From a virus: a DNA stretch of 31,490 nt. Positions 1 to 6,856 of this stretch are shown here, piece by piece (position 1 is the first letter of the stretch; every line of letters starts with the position of its first letter). The notes under the pieces are model-generated. The model had not been told where the DNA came from. It did not search any database and worked only from the letters and a program-made list of their open reading frames with translations. Position numbers and translations under genes: made by a program. The stretch is taken from positions 1 to 31,490 of the IMG/VR virus record IMGVR_UViG_3300046733_000738; one strand, given 5' to 3'.

Positions 1-1779
1 GTTTTTGATGCTGTTTTTGATAATAATGAAGGCTCTACAAATACAAATACCAATAGTTATTTATTTAAAGGTGATTATCAAGGAACAAGAAATGCAACTA
101 ATGTTTGGGGAATATATGTAGAGGGAGACAAGCATTATTTACAAGGCAACTTAGGAATAAATGTAACTGATCCCGATGCTCAATTAGAAATAGTAAATTC
201 ATCGGGTGGTTCATATAGGTTAGGATATGGTGGAGGCACTGACAGTTATTTTGATTCAGAAAACTTTTATGTTAGGTCAGGCAATGGTGGTTCAAATAAA
301 CTTGTTGTTAACTCTAGTGGTAGAGTAGGAATAGGGACTACGAATCCTTCAAGGGAGTTAGATGTTGTTGGAGTTATACAGGCACAAGGAAATTTTAAAT
401 CTTTAGTAAGTAGTTCAAGTACAAATTTAGGAACTTCAAATGGTGGGAATGTTACATTAACTAATAGTAGTGCTACAGATGGTAACTTTAATAATATAGG
501 TGGTTATAATTCAAATAGTCTTGTAACAAGTCAAATTAACTTTATAAACGTAAGTCAAGCAGGCAGAACGGGAGATATTTCTTTTAATACACATAATGGA
601 AGTGATTTATTAGAACGAATGCGTATAGACTCTAGTGGAATAGTCACAGGTACAATAACTGATGATAGCTTTAGTGACGTAGACCAGTTAATTTTAAAAA
701 GAATTTGGTCTACAGGTTCTTCAGGTGACAGGTCACACGGAATAGCTTTGAAAGATGCAAATTCTACAATGGCAAGAATATATGCTGATAGAGTTAATTC
801 TGGAACTAATTATAAAAGTGATTTAGTTTTTATAACAAATACTGGCGCAACTGGTACAGATACTTCCGAGAAAATGCGTATTGATTCGAGTGGCAACGTT
901 GGTATTGGCACGACTAGCCCTGGTGGTAAGCTAGATATAAAAACCCCAATGGGCACCTCTGGCCGATTTGACGGTGCTCAATTAAGACTTGAATCAACTA
1001 ATACAGTAGATACTACAGGTTTCCAAGGGATTAGATTTGCAACAAGTACCACCCCTAATTATGGTTGGAGCATGGGCGCTAATAGAAGTGGTAGTGGTAG
1101 AGGCTCGTTTAGATTTTTTGAACATATTAATAGTATAACCGGAGTTGAAAGGTTTACTATAAAGCAAGATGGCAACGTAGGAATAGGGACTACTAATCCT
1201 GCTTATAAGTTAGACATTAGTGGTTCATTAAGAGCAACAACAGGAATTTTTTTAGGCAATATTAGTACGTCAGGTTCTGTTCTTTTTAATGACAATCAAG
1301 GTATTAATTTTGGCAATAGCAATGCAAAAATTTACGGTTCAAGTACTGATGGTATAAAGTTTAATGGTGGCGGGTCTGAAAAGATGCGTTTAACTCAAGC
1401 AGGAAACGTGGGAATAGGGACTACGAACCCAGGTGTAGCATTAGACGTAGTGGGAGCAATACGAGCTACTGGAGATGTAACAGCTTTCCATTCTTCTGAT
1501 GAAAGATTAAAAGCAAATAAAAAAATAATAGAAAATGCTACTGATAAAATTGAACAAATCGGCGGATATGAATTTGATTGGGTGCCTAAAGAAGGCGTTC
1601 ATATAAATGAAGGGCATGATATTGGAGTAATAGCTCAAGAAGTAGAGAAAGTAATACCTGAAGTTGTAGTTACAAGGGATAACGGATATAAAGCCGTTAA
1701 ATACGAAAAATTAGTACCTTTGCTTATCGAAGCTGTAAAAGAGCTATCTGAAAAGGTTAAGATCTTGGAAAACAAGTAA
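1..1779 (+). CDS. Tail fibre/spike protein with C-terminal S74 chaperone domain (5' partial)
   Basis: The frame is open from base 1 with no stop, so the gene begins upstream of the window; 592 codons are visible. An ATG at 619 is internal and is not the real start. The visible part is rich in Gly, Ser, Asn and Thr and carries repeated blocks of the form MRIDSSG-x-VGIGTT-x-P-x-x-x-L-D, typical of trimeric beta-structured fibres. The last ~95 residues match the Peptidase_S74 intramolecular chaperone: an HSSDERLK motif at about residues 497-504, GVIAQEVE, a PEVV motif and a closing helix (LLIEAVKELSEKV). In this family the domain guides trimerisation and then cuts itself off near the conserved Ser-Asp. 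The role is receptor binding at the tail or capsid surface. The domain call is firm; which fibre it is remains unknown. Confidence 0.88.
   Translation, partial: VFDAVFDNNEGSTNTNTNSYLFKGDYQGTRNATNVWGIYVEGDKHYLQGNLGINVTDPDAQLEIVNSSGGSYRLGYGGGTDSYFDSENFYVRSGNGGSNKLVVNSSGRVGIGTTNPSRELDVVGVIQAQGNFKSLVSSSSTNLGTSNGGNVTLTNSSATDGNFNNIGGYNSNSLVTSQINFINVSQAGRTGDISFNTHNGSDLLERMRIDSSGIVTGTITDDSFSDVDQLILKRIWSTGSSGDRSHGIALKDANSTMARIYADRVNSGTNYKSDLVFITNTGATGTDTSEKMRIDSSGNVGIGTTSPGGKLDIKTPMGTSGRFDGAQLRLESTNTVDTTGFQGIRFATSTTPNYGWSMGANRSGSGRGSFRFFEHINSITGVERFTIKQDGNVGIGTTNPAYKLDISGSLRATTGIFLGNISTSGSVLFNDNQGINFGNSNAKIYGSSTDGIKFNGGGSEKMRLTQAGNVGIGTTNPGVALDVVGAIRATGDVTAFHSSDERLKANKKIIENATDKIEQIGGYEFDWVPKEGVHINEGHDIGVIAQEVEKVIPEVVVTRDNGYKAVKYEKLVPLLIEAVKELSEKVKILENK
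325..1431 (+). repeat. Dispersed VGIGTT-coding repeats in the fibre gene
   Basis: Four in-frame copies of a 24-nt block coding V-G-I-G-T-T-(N/S)-P lie at 325-348, 898-921, 1177-1200 and 1408-1431. Copies 1, 3 and 4 share the exact 14-mer ggaatagggactac; copy 2 is diverged. They mark repeated structural units of the fibre shaft and could serve as sites for homologous exchange. Confidence 0.8.
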
Positions 1780-1812
1780 TAATATAAATATGTTTAATTT
1801 AATACAATAACT

Positions 1813-2088
1813 ATGAGTAAACTAACTGAAAAAGAGCTTAAAAAGCTAACTGACCAATTAACTGAAATTTCTAAACTGAAAGCATCACTAGGTGATCTTG
1901 AAATTAGCTATCAAGTACAAAAGCAAAGCTTACTAGCGCAAGCAACCGCTGCTCAAACAAAATTCAACGATCTTGGCAAAGACATTGAAGATGAGTATGG
2001 TAAATGTACAATTGATATTGGTACAGGAGAACTTACACCTGTGGAAGAGGATGTTGATCCGTCTGAATTACAAAAAGTAGAAGACTAA
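1813..2088 (+). CDS. Small coiled-coil protein, function unknown
   Basis: The product has 91 residues. The first ~60 are predicted by eye to be helical and coiled-coil (Lys, Leu, Gln and Ala in heptad-like spacing, MSKLTEKELKKLTDQLTEI). A conserved-looking YGKCTIDIGTGEL segment at about 63-75 and an acidic tail follow. Similar small proteins occur beside fibre genes in marine phages, as far as I recall, but I know no assigned function. It sits 33 bp after the fibre gene and 16 bp before the next gene, so it probably belongs to the same transcript. A role as fibre assembly factor or structural adaptor would be a guess from position only. The start follows an A/T-rich leader without Shine-Dalgarno. 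Confidence 0.7.
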   Translation: MSKLTEKELKKLTDQLTEISKLKASLGDLEISYQVQKQSLLAQATAAQTKFNDLGKDIEDEYGKCTIDIGTGELTPVEEDVDPSELQKVED

Positions 2089-2104
2089 ACTTTAAATAAT
2101 TATT

Positions 2105-2449
2105 ATGAATATTACATACGATTGGAAGATAACGGCTATGAAAAAAGCACCAGCGCTTGACGGACTGTCAGATGTTATCACGCATATTAGATTCGATTAT
2201 ACGGGTACAGATTCAGATTCTGGGGAAAGTCATACTTTCTCCGGGGCTTGCCCTGTTGGAACTCCTGATGCAGAAAACTTTACAGAGTTAGCTACTTTAA
2301 CAGAAGCTGATGTAATTTCTTGGGCACAGGCTAATCATCCTACAGATCATATGAATGAAGTTATAGAGAAAGCAATATCTCAAAAAGTAACTCCAACTAA
2401 TGTGGATGCGGACATGCCTTGGGCACCTGAAGAAGAAACTCCAGAATAA
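2105..2449 (+). CDS. Conserved-looking small phage protein, unknown function
   Basis: The product has 114 residues, begins MNITYDWKITAMKKAPALDG and contains a VITHIRFDYTGTDSDSGESH segment, a helix (TEADVISWAQANH) and an acidic, Pro-rich end. The pattern is a short beta-rich half followed by an alpha half. I recognise the general pattern from proteins encoded next to tail-fibre genes in marine phages but cannot give a function. It has no signal peptide or membrane segment. It lies 3 bp before the LamG adhesin gene, which suggests co-translation and possibly a virion or fibre-assembly role. Confidence 0.7.
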   Translation: MNITYDWKITAMKKAPALDGLSDVITHIRFDYTGTDSDSGESHTFSGACPVGTPDAENFTELATLTEADVISWAQANHPTDHMNEVIEKAISQKVTPTNVDADMPWAPEEETPE

Positions 2450-2451
2450 GT

Positions 2452-3318
2452 ATGGCTTTACCTAGCAGTGGACCTTTATCTATAGGCGATATAAGAACAG
2501 AATTAGGTAATACAAGTGGTTCTTTAAGAACTTTATCTGCTGATGCTGGTTTATCATCTCCTGATGCTATAAGTGAATTTTATGGATATAGTTCATTTTC
2601 TTCCCTTCCTACATCAACATACAACTTAGCTAATACCTTACATTTTTCTATACAAGCGGATGACGTTGCATGCTATTCAGGGACAGGCACGGTTTTAAAT
2701 GATACTTCTGGAGTTTCAGGCGGAACTTCTGCAAATTCAAAAGCAATATTATATGGAGGCACAAGTTGGGTTTCTACAGGCGGAAAATATTGGTCTTGTG
2801 ATGGGGTAAATGATTTTATTTCAATTGATCCACTTAAATTACCAAGGATTGCAACTTATATTACTGTTGCAAAATCTCCTACTACAAATTGGAATAATTC
2901 TGCTGGATTAGGGTCATCTAGAAGAGGAAACGGATTTATAATTCATAATGATATTAATACTACTAATTGGAGAGCATATTATTACGGAAGGACCACTTCC
3001 CAAATAGTTCAACTAGGTGGGACTTTATCTTCTACCCCTACCGATTGGGCGATGTATGTTATAGTAACGCATGATCCTTATGACTCCCTAGGAAGAAGAC
3101 ACAGAGCATATTATAATAATACGCTTGTAGCTAGTAGTACTGCTTCAAACAACAGAACAACTACTCCATTCGTGGGACACACTATAGTTTTAGGAAAAGA
3201 TGACAATGCTTCGATATTTAATGAAATATATATTCATGCATTTTTAATGTATGAATCTGGGTTGACAGGAGCAGAAATAACTACTTTGTGGAATTATTTT
3301 AATGCAAAATTACCATAA
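2452..3318 (+). CDS. Putative adhesin with LamG/concanavalin-like domain
   Basis: The product has 288 residues. The first ~48 form a short conserved module (LPSSGPLSIGDIRTELG, then SPDAISEFYGYS) that I associate with tail-fibre or receptor-binding proteins of marine phages. From about residue 60 to the end the pattern fits a LamG/concanavalin A-type beta sandwich: a WSCDGVNDFI strand, many aromatic and Ser/Thr-rich strands, HTIVLGKDD, and a closing LMYESGLTGAEITTLWNYF helix typical of such lectin-like domains. The likely role is sugar binding on the host surface. It neighbours the S74 fibre, so this phage may carry two receptor-binding proteins. The gene overlaps the next one by one base (TAATG), which suggests translational coupling. 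Confidence 0.7.
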   Translation: MALPSSGPLSIGDIRTELGNTSGSLRTLSADAGLSSPDAISEFYGYSSFSSLPTSTYNLANTLHFSIQADDVACYSGTGTVLNDTSGVSGGTSANSKAILYGGTSWVSTGGKYWSCDGVNDFISIDPLKLPRIATYITVAKSPTTNWNNSAGLGSSRRGNGFIIHNDINTTNWRAYYYGRTTSQIVQLGGTLSSTPTDWAMYVIVTHDPYDSLGRRHRAYYNNTLVASSTASNNRTTTPFVGHTIVLGKDDNASIFNEIYIHAFLMYESGLTGAEITTLWNYFNAKLP

Positions 3319-3590
3319 TGCAAAAAAAATATTTAATTATACCGGCTTTTGAAATACCAAATATAAATTTTGATGAGATAGGTGCGGGATCAGCAGAGGA
3401 GCTTAGACTTTCTTTAGATGAACAATGGGCCGTAATAAGATATAATGCTGATCAACGACCAAGCGTTTTTTCTACTGATTATAATGAATACACGCATTCT
3501 GAAATATTAACAATAATGCATACAAAAGAATGGAGTCCACCAATTGTATCGCCAGAAGATGAAATTATAGAAAATGACGTGCCACTATAA
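3318..3590 (+). CDS. Hypothetical protein coupled to the adhesin gene
   Basis: The product has 90 residues: an N-terminal strand (KKYLIIPAFEI), a mixed middle (LRLSLDEQWAVIRYN) and an acidic end (SPEDEIIENDVPL). I do not recognise a family. Its ATG overlaps the TAA of the LamG adhesin gene (TAATG), so translation is probably coupled and the product may act with that adhesin, for instance as a chaperone or small virion component. This is inference from position. No membrane segment or catalytic motif is visible. Confidence 0.65.
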   Translation: MQKKYLIIPAFEIPNINFDEIGAGSAEELRLSLDEQWAVIRYNADQRPSVFSTDYNEYTHSEILTIMHTKEWSPPIVSPEDEIIENDVPL

Positions 3591-3615
3591 AAGTGGTATA
3601 AAAGTATAATAAAAT

Positions 3616-3837
3616 ATGAATTTAATAAGAAAAATATCTATAGGTCGCGATTATAAAAACGACGCTATGCACTATGCTGTAGGGCAAGAAGTATACGGCG
3701 GGCATACTATATGTGACATATTAGAGAAAGAGGAAAACTATGTTGTATACATAGAAAAAAATAAAGAAGTATTACCATGGAAATCTTTTAATAAGAACAT
3801 GGCTATAAGTGTTGAATTTAATTTGAATTATGAATAG
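3616..3837 (+). CDS. Small hypothetical protein
   Basis: The product has 73 residues and begins MNLIRKISIGRDYKNDAMHY. It looks like a compact beta-rich domain, with short strands such as YVVYIEKNKEVLPWKSF, then FNLNYE at the C-terminus. I recognise no function. Its last 8 bases overlap the next gene in another frame (ATG at 3830, TAG ending at 3837), so the two are probably translated together. It sits at the start of the pre-terminase group. Confidence 0.65.
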   Translation: MNLIRKISIGRDYKNDAMHYAVGQEVYGGHTICDILEKEENYVVYIEKNKEVLPWKSFNKNMAISVEFNLNYE

Positions 3838-4426
3838 TATTTATTCTTTTATAATAAAACCAAAAGAAAACAGATACAATAATACAAAGAAAATACAAAA
3901 CAAAAACTTAATACTTAATACTTCAATAGAAGACCATAAGTTTGTTAGTAGGAACGCTATTGTTGTGTCTATACCAAAAGCTTTTAAAACAAATATAAAA
4001 GTAGGTGATGAAATAATAGTGCATCATAATACGTTTAGAAGATTCTATGATGTACGCGGTAATGAAAAAGATAGTTCAAATTATTTTAGAGATAATTTAT
4101 ATTTCTGTTACATAGATCAAATATTTTTATATAAGCAGAATAACGAATGGAAAGCTACAGATGGTTTTTGCTTCATACAGCCAATTAAAAAACAAATTGA
4201 TACTATTATATCAGAAGATACTGAAGAGCCCTTAAAGGGCTTTATAACGCACTCAGATGGCGTGTATAGCAAAAATACTTTAGTAGGATTTTCACCAGAG
4301 TCAGAATATGAATTTATTATAGACAAAAAACGTTTATACAGAGTACCAATTAAATCTATTACTATTAAATATGACATCAAAGGAACAGAAGAACCGTATA
4401 ATCCAGTCTGGGTACAAAGCAGTTGA
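3830..4426 (+). CDS. Possible phage co-chaperonin with two GroES-like barrels
   Basis: The product has 198 residues. The order of elements recalls the GroES/Cpn10 fold used twice. The first copy has a strand YSFIIKP at residues 5-11, AIVVSIPKAF, then KVGDEIIVHHNTFRR at 57-71 (GroES has a similar V-G-D-x-V-I pattern), then YIDQIFLY. A second copy would start at GFCFIQPI (112-119), with GFITHSDG and KRLYRVPIKSITIKYD. Known phage co-chaperonins (T4 gp31 type) help fold the capsid protein, and this gene lies just ahead of the head genes. The sequence match is by pattern only and the loop that would bind GroEL is not obvious, so the call is tentative. The 3' end overlaps the next gene by 56 bp. 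Confidence 0.45.
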   Translation: MNSIYSFIIKPKENRYNNTKKIQNKNLILNTSIEDHKFVSRNAIVVSIPKAFKTNIKVGDEIIVHHNTFRRFYDVRGNEKDSSNYFRDNLYFCYIDQIFLYKQNNEWKATDGFCFIQPIKKQIDTIISEDTEEPLKGFITHSDGVYSKNTLVGFSPESEYEFIIDKKRLYRVPIKSITIKYDIKGTEEPYNPVWVQSS

Positions 4427-4649
4427 AGAACTTATAAAAGTAGCAGAAGAAGAAATTATTGTTGATGGCGGCGAAGATGAGCTTGCTGCTGATAGATTAA
4501 AGAATGCGGCTGCTACAAAAAAACTTGCAATATTCGATGCATTTGAAATATTAAATAGAATAGATGCTGAGAAAGCAATGCTTGAAAACAAACCTATTAA
4601 AAAAGAAGAAAAATCATTTGGTGGGTTTGCAGAAAAAAGATCTAAGTAA
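4371..4649 (+). CDS. Small helical protein; candidate small terminase subunit
   Basis: The product has 92 residues, almost entirely helical by composition (KAVEELIKVAEEEI, DELAADRLKNAAATKKLAIF, FEILNRIDAEKAMLE), with a basic C-terminus (GGFAEKRSK). It lies immediately before the large terminase and overlaps it by one base (TAATG), the usual place for the small terminase subunit that recognises phage DNA. No helix-turn-helix is clear, so the assignment rests on position, size and helical nature. The first 56 bases also code for the end of the upstream gene in another frame; a later start would remove a well-formed N-terminus. Confidence 0.45.
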   Translation: MTSKEQKNRIIQSGYKAVEELIKVAEEEIIVDGGEDELAADRLKNAAATKKLAIFDAFEILNRIDAEKAMLENKPIKKEEKSFGGFAEKRSK

Positions 4650-6856
4650 TGTACGAACAAAAGCTTTTAAAAATAGTTCAACCTATTAAATTAACCACAA
4701 TAGATAGACTTAATAGAAGTAAATCTTGGAAGTATGGTTATGATAAAGAGCATGATGTTGTTGTTATAAGTAAAACTGGTAAGATTGGTGAAATATATGA
4801 ATTACAAAATTTAAAAATAGCATTACCAAAAGCTAACGATGTTCAGAATACTAATAACAAATGGGAACCAATCGAATATCCTAAAGAATTAAAAAGTATT
4901 AAAACTATTTTTGATTGGGAAAAATACTCTGAAGAATTTAAAAACAAATGGTATGCATATATTGATAAAGAATTTACCAGACGCGAAAAAGGATATTGGT
5001 TCAATAACAAGGATATACCTACTTATGTTACTGGTTCTCACTATATGTACTTGCAGTGGACCAAGATTGATGTTGGGAAGCCAGACTTCAGAGAGGCTAA
5101 TAGATTGTTCTTCATTTTTTGGGAGGCATGCAAAGCGGACAAACGTTGTTACGGAATGTGCTATCTTAAAAACCGTAGATCCGGATTTAGTTTCATGTCT
5201 TCAAGTGAAACCGTCAATCAGGCTACAATTACTTCAGACTCACGCTTCGGGATATTGTCCAAATCTGGATCTGATGCTAAAAAGATGTTTACCGATAAAG
5301 TCGTACCGATATCGCTCAATTTACCGTTCTTCTTTAAACCAATACAAGACGGAATGGATAGGCCGAAATCGGAGCTCGCGTACAGAGTCCCAGCGTCCAA
5401 GCTTACCAAGAAATCCATCACCTCAACCAGTGAAGAAAAAATACTCGAAGGACTTGATACGACAATAGACTGGAAAAATACTGGAGACAACAGTTACGAT
5501 GGTGAAAAGCTTAGGTTATTAGTGCATGATGAATCTGGTAAATGGGAAAAACCAGATAACATATTAAATAACTGGAGAGTAACGAAAACAACATTAAGAT
5601 TAGGTAGCAGAATCATAGGTAAATGTATGATGGGTTCTACCTCAAATGCTTTAGATAAAGGCGGCGAAAATTTTAAAAAATTATATAAAGCATCAGATGT
5701 CACAAAAAGAAATCGCAATGGCCAGACTAGCTCGGGATTATATAGTTTGTTCATACCTATGGAATGGAACTACGAAGGATACATTGATTCTTTTGGATAC
5801 CCTGTATTCGATACACCAGCAGAACCCGTCATTGGAAATGATAAAGAGTATATTGATATTGGAGTAATTGAGTTTTGGGAAAATGAAGCGGATGGTTTAA
5901 AAAATGATAAAAACGGTTTAAACGAATTCTATAGACAGTTTCCTAGAACTGAAGAACATGCCTTTAGAGATGAAAGTAAAAACAGTATATTTAATTTAAC
6001 AAAGATATACGAGCAGATAGATTACAATGATGGTACTTTAGCAACTGGTGCTGTGGTTAAAGGTAACTTCCAATGGGAAAATGGAATCAAAGATACTAAA
6101 GTAATATTCTATCCTAGCAAAGAAGGTAGATTTAATATTTCTTGGGTACCTAGTTTAAATTTACAAAACCGTGTAATAATAAAGAATGGAGCTAAACATC
6201 CAGGTAATGAACACGTAGGAGCTTTTGGTTGTGACTCATATGATATATCAGGTACAACAGATGGTAATGGTTCTAAAGGTGCTTTGCACGGACTTACTAA
6301 ATTTAGTATGGAAAATGCACCACCTAATACATTTTTTTTAGAATATATAGCTAGACCGCAAACGGCTGAAATATTTTTTGAAGATGTGCTTATGTCTTTA
6401 GTATTTTATGGAATGCCTTTACTTGCGGAAAACAATAAACCAAGACTATTATATTATTTAAAAAGAAGAGGTTACAGAGGTTACTCAATGAATAGACCGG
6501 ATAAGTTAATGAATAAATTATCTGTAACTGAAAAAGAAATTGGTGGTATGCCTAACTCGTCAGAGGATATAAAACAAGTTCATGCTGCTGCAATTGAAAC
6601 ATACATAGAAAGTTATGTAGGTTTACAGGAAAATGGTGATTATGGAAATATATATTTTAATGACACCTTAAACGATTGGTCAAAATTTAATATTAATAAT
6701 AGAACGAAGTTTGATGCTTCGATTAGTTCAGGACTAGCTATTATAGCTTGTAATAAACATTCATACCAACCTAAAATAAATACTACAAAAAAAGTATTGG
6801 ATTTTGGTTTTAAAAAATACAATAACCAGGGTAATACTTCAAAAATAATAAAATAA
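4649..6856 (+). CDS. terL: Terminase large subunit (DNA-packaging ATPase/nuclease)
   Basis: The product has 735 residues. The ATPase half has a variant Walker A, LKNRRSGFS (residues 173-181, with Arg-Arg in place of the classic lysine loop, as in many phage terminases). Walker B is RLLVHDE (D294, E295), and a coupling motif MMGSTSN follows with S330 and T331. The nuclease half begins near residue 525 with FGCDSYD (D529 as the likely first metal ligand). It cuts concatemeric DNA and pumps it through the portal encoded directly downstream (stop and start adjoin). About 430 bp around the Walker A region have clearly higher GC and C-ending codons compared with the rest of the gene (see the separate entry). 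The family call is confident. Confidence 0.9.
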   Translation: MYEQKLLKIVQPIKLTTIDRLNRSKSWKYGYDKEHDVVVISKTGKIGEIYELQNLKIALPKANDVQNTNNKWEPIEYPKELKSIKTIFDWEKYSEEFKNKWYAYIDKEFTRREKGYWFNNKDIPTYVTGSHYMYLQWTKIDVGKPDFREANRLFFIFWEACKADKRCYGMCYLKNRRSGFSFMSSSETVNQATITSDSRFGILSKSGSDAKKMFTDKVVPISLNLPFFFKPIQDGMDRPKSELAYRVPASKLTKKSITSTSEEKILEGLDTTIDWKNTGDNSYDGEKLRLLVHDESGKWEKPDNILNNWRVTKTTLRLGSRIIGKCMMGSTSNALDKGGENFKKLYKASDVTKRNRNGQTSSGLYSLFIPMEWNYEGYIDSFGYPVFDTPAEPVIGNDKEYIDIGVIEFWENEADGLKNDKNGLNEFYRQFPRTEEHAFRDESKNSIFNLTKIYEQIDYNDGTLATGAVVKGNFQWENGIKDTKVIFYPSKEGRFNISWVPSLNLQNRVIIKNGAKHPGNEHVGAFGCDSYDISGTTDGNGSKGALHGLTKFSMENAPPNTFFLEYIARPQTAEIFFEDVLMSLVFYGMPLLAENNKPRLLYYLKRRGYRGYSMNRPDKLMNKLSVTEKEIGGMPNSSEDIKQVHAAAIETYIESYVGLQENGDYGNIYFNDTLNDWSKFNINNRTKFDASISSGLAIIACNKHSYQPKINTTKKVLDFGFKKYNNQGNTSKIIK
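5041..5475. other. Higher-GC patch inside the terminase gene
   Basis: By counting each 60-base row, 5041-5460 contains about 178 G+C of 420 (42%), with 32 of 60 at 5341-5400. Rows on either side (4801-4860, 5521-5640) are about 23-33%. Codons switch to TTC, TCC, ATC, GTC and CCG here and back again at about 5475. The reading frame is intact and protein motifs are continuous. The patch covers Walker A up to just before Walker B. Confidence 0.75.

Noticed and set aside
619-1779. Treating the ATG at 619 as the start of the fibre gene
   Set aside because: The same frame is open back to base 1 and already carries a VGIGTT block at 325-348, so the gene starts before the window.
3579-3599. Hairpin gccact-ataaa-agtggt across the stop codon of the 3318-3590 gene
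   Set aside because: The stem is only 6-8 bp and is followed by A-rich, not T-rich, sequence; not convincing as a terminator.
4225-4243. Small hairpin (agccc-ttaaa-gggct) followed by TTT
   Set aside because: It lies in the middle of the GroES-like coding region, the stem is short, and the T-run is only three bases; probably coincidental.
4911-5468. A 185-codon open frame inside terL, +1 to the terminase
   Set aside because: It coincides with the higher-GC patch, where the antisense strand is also open, so the lack of stops follows from composition. The product is Ser/Arg/Cys/Leu-rich without recognisable pattern, unlike the MPFKSKAQ ORF.
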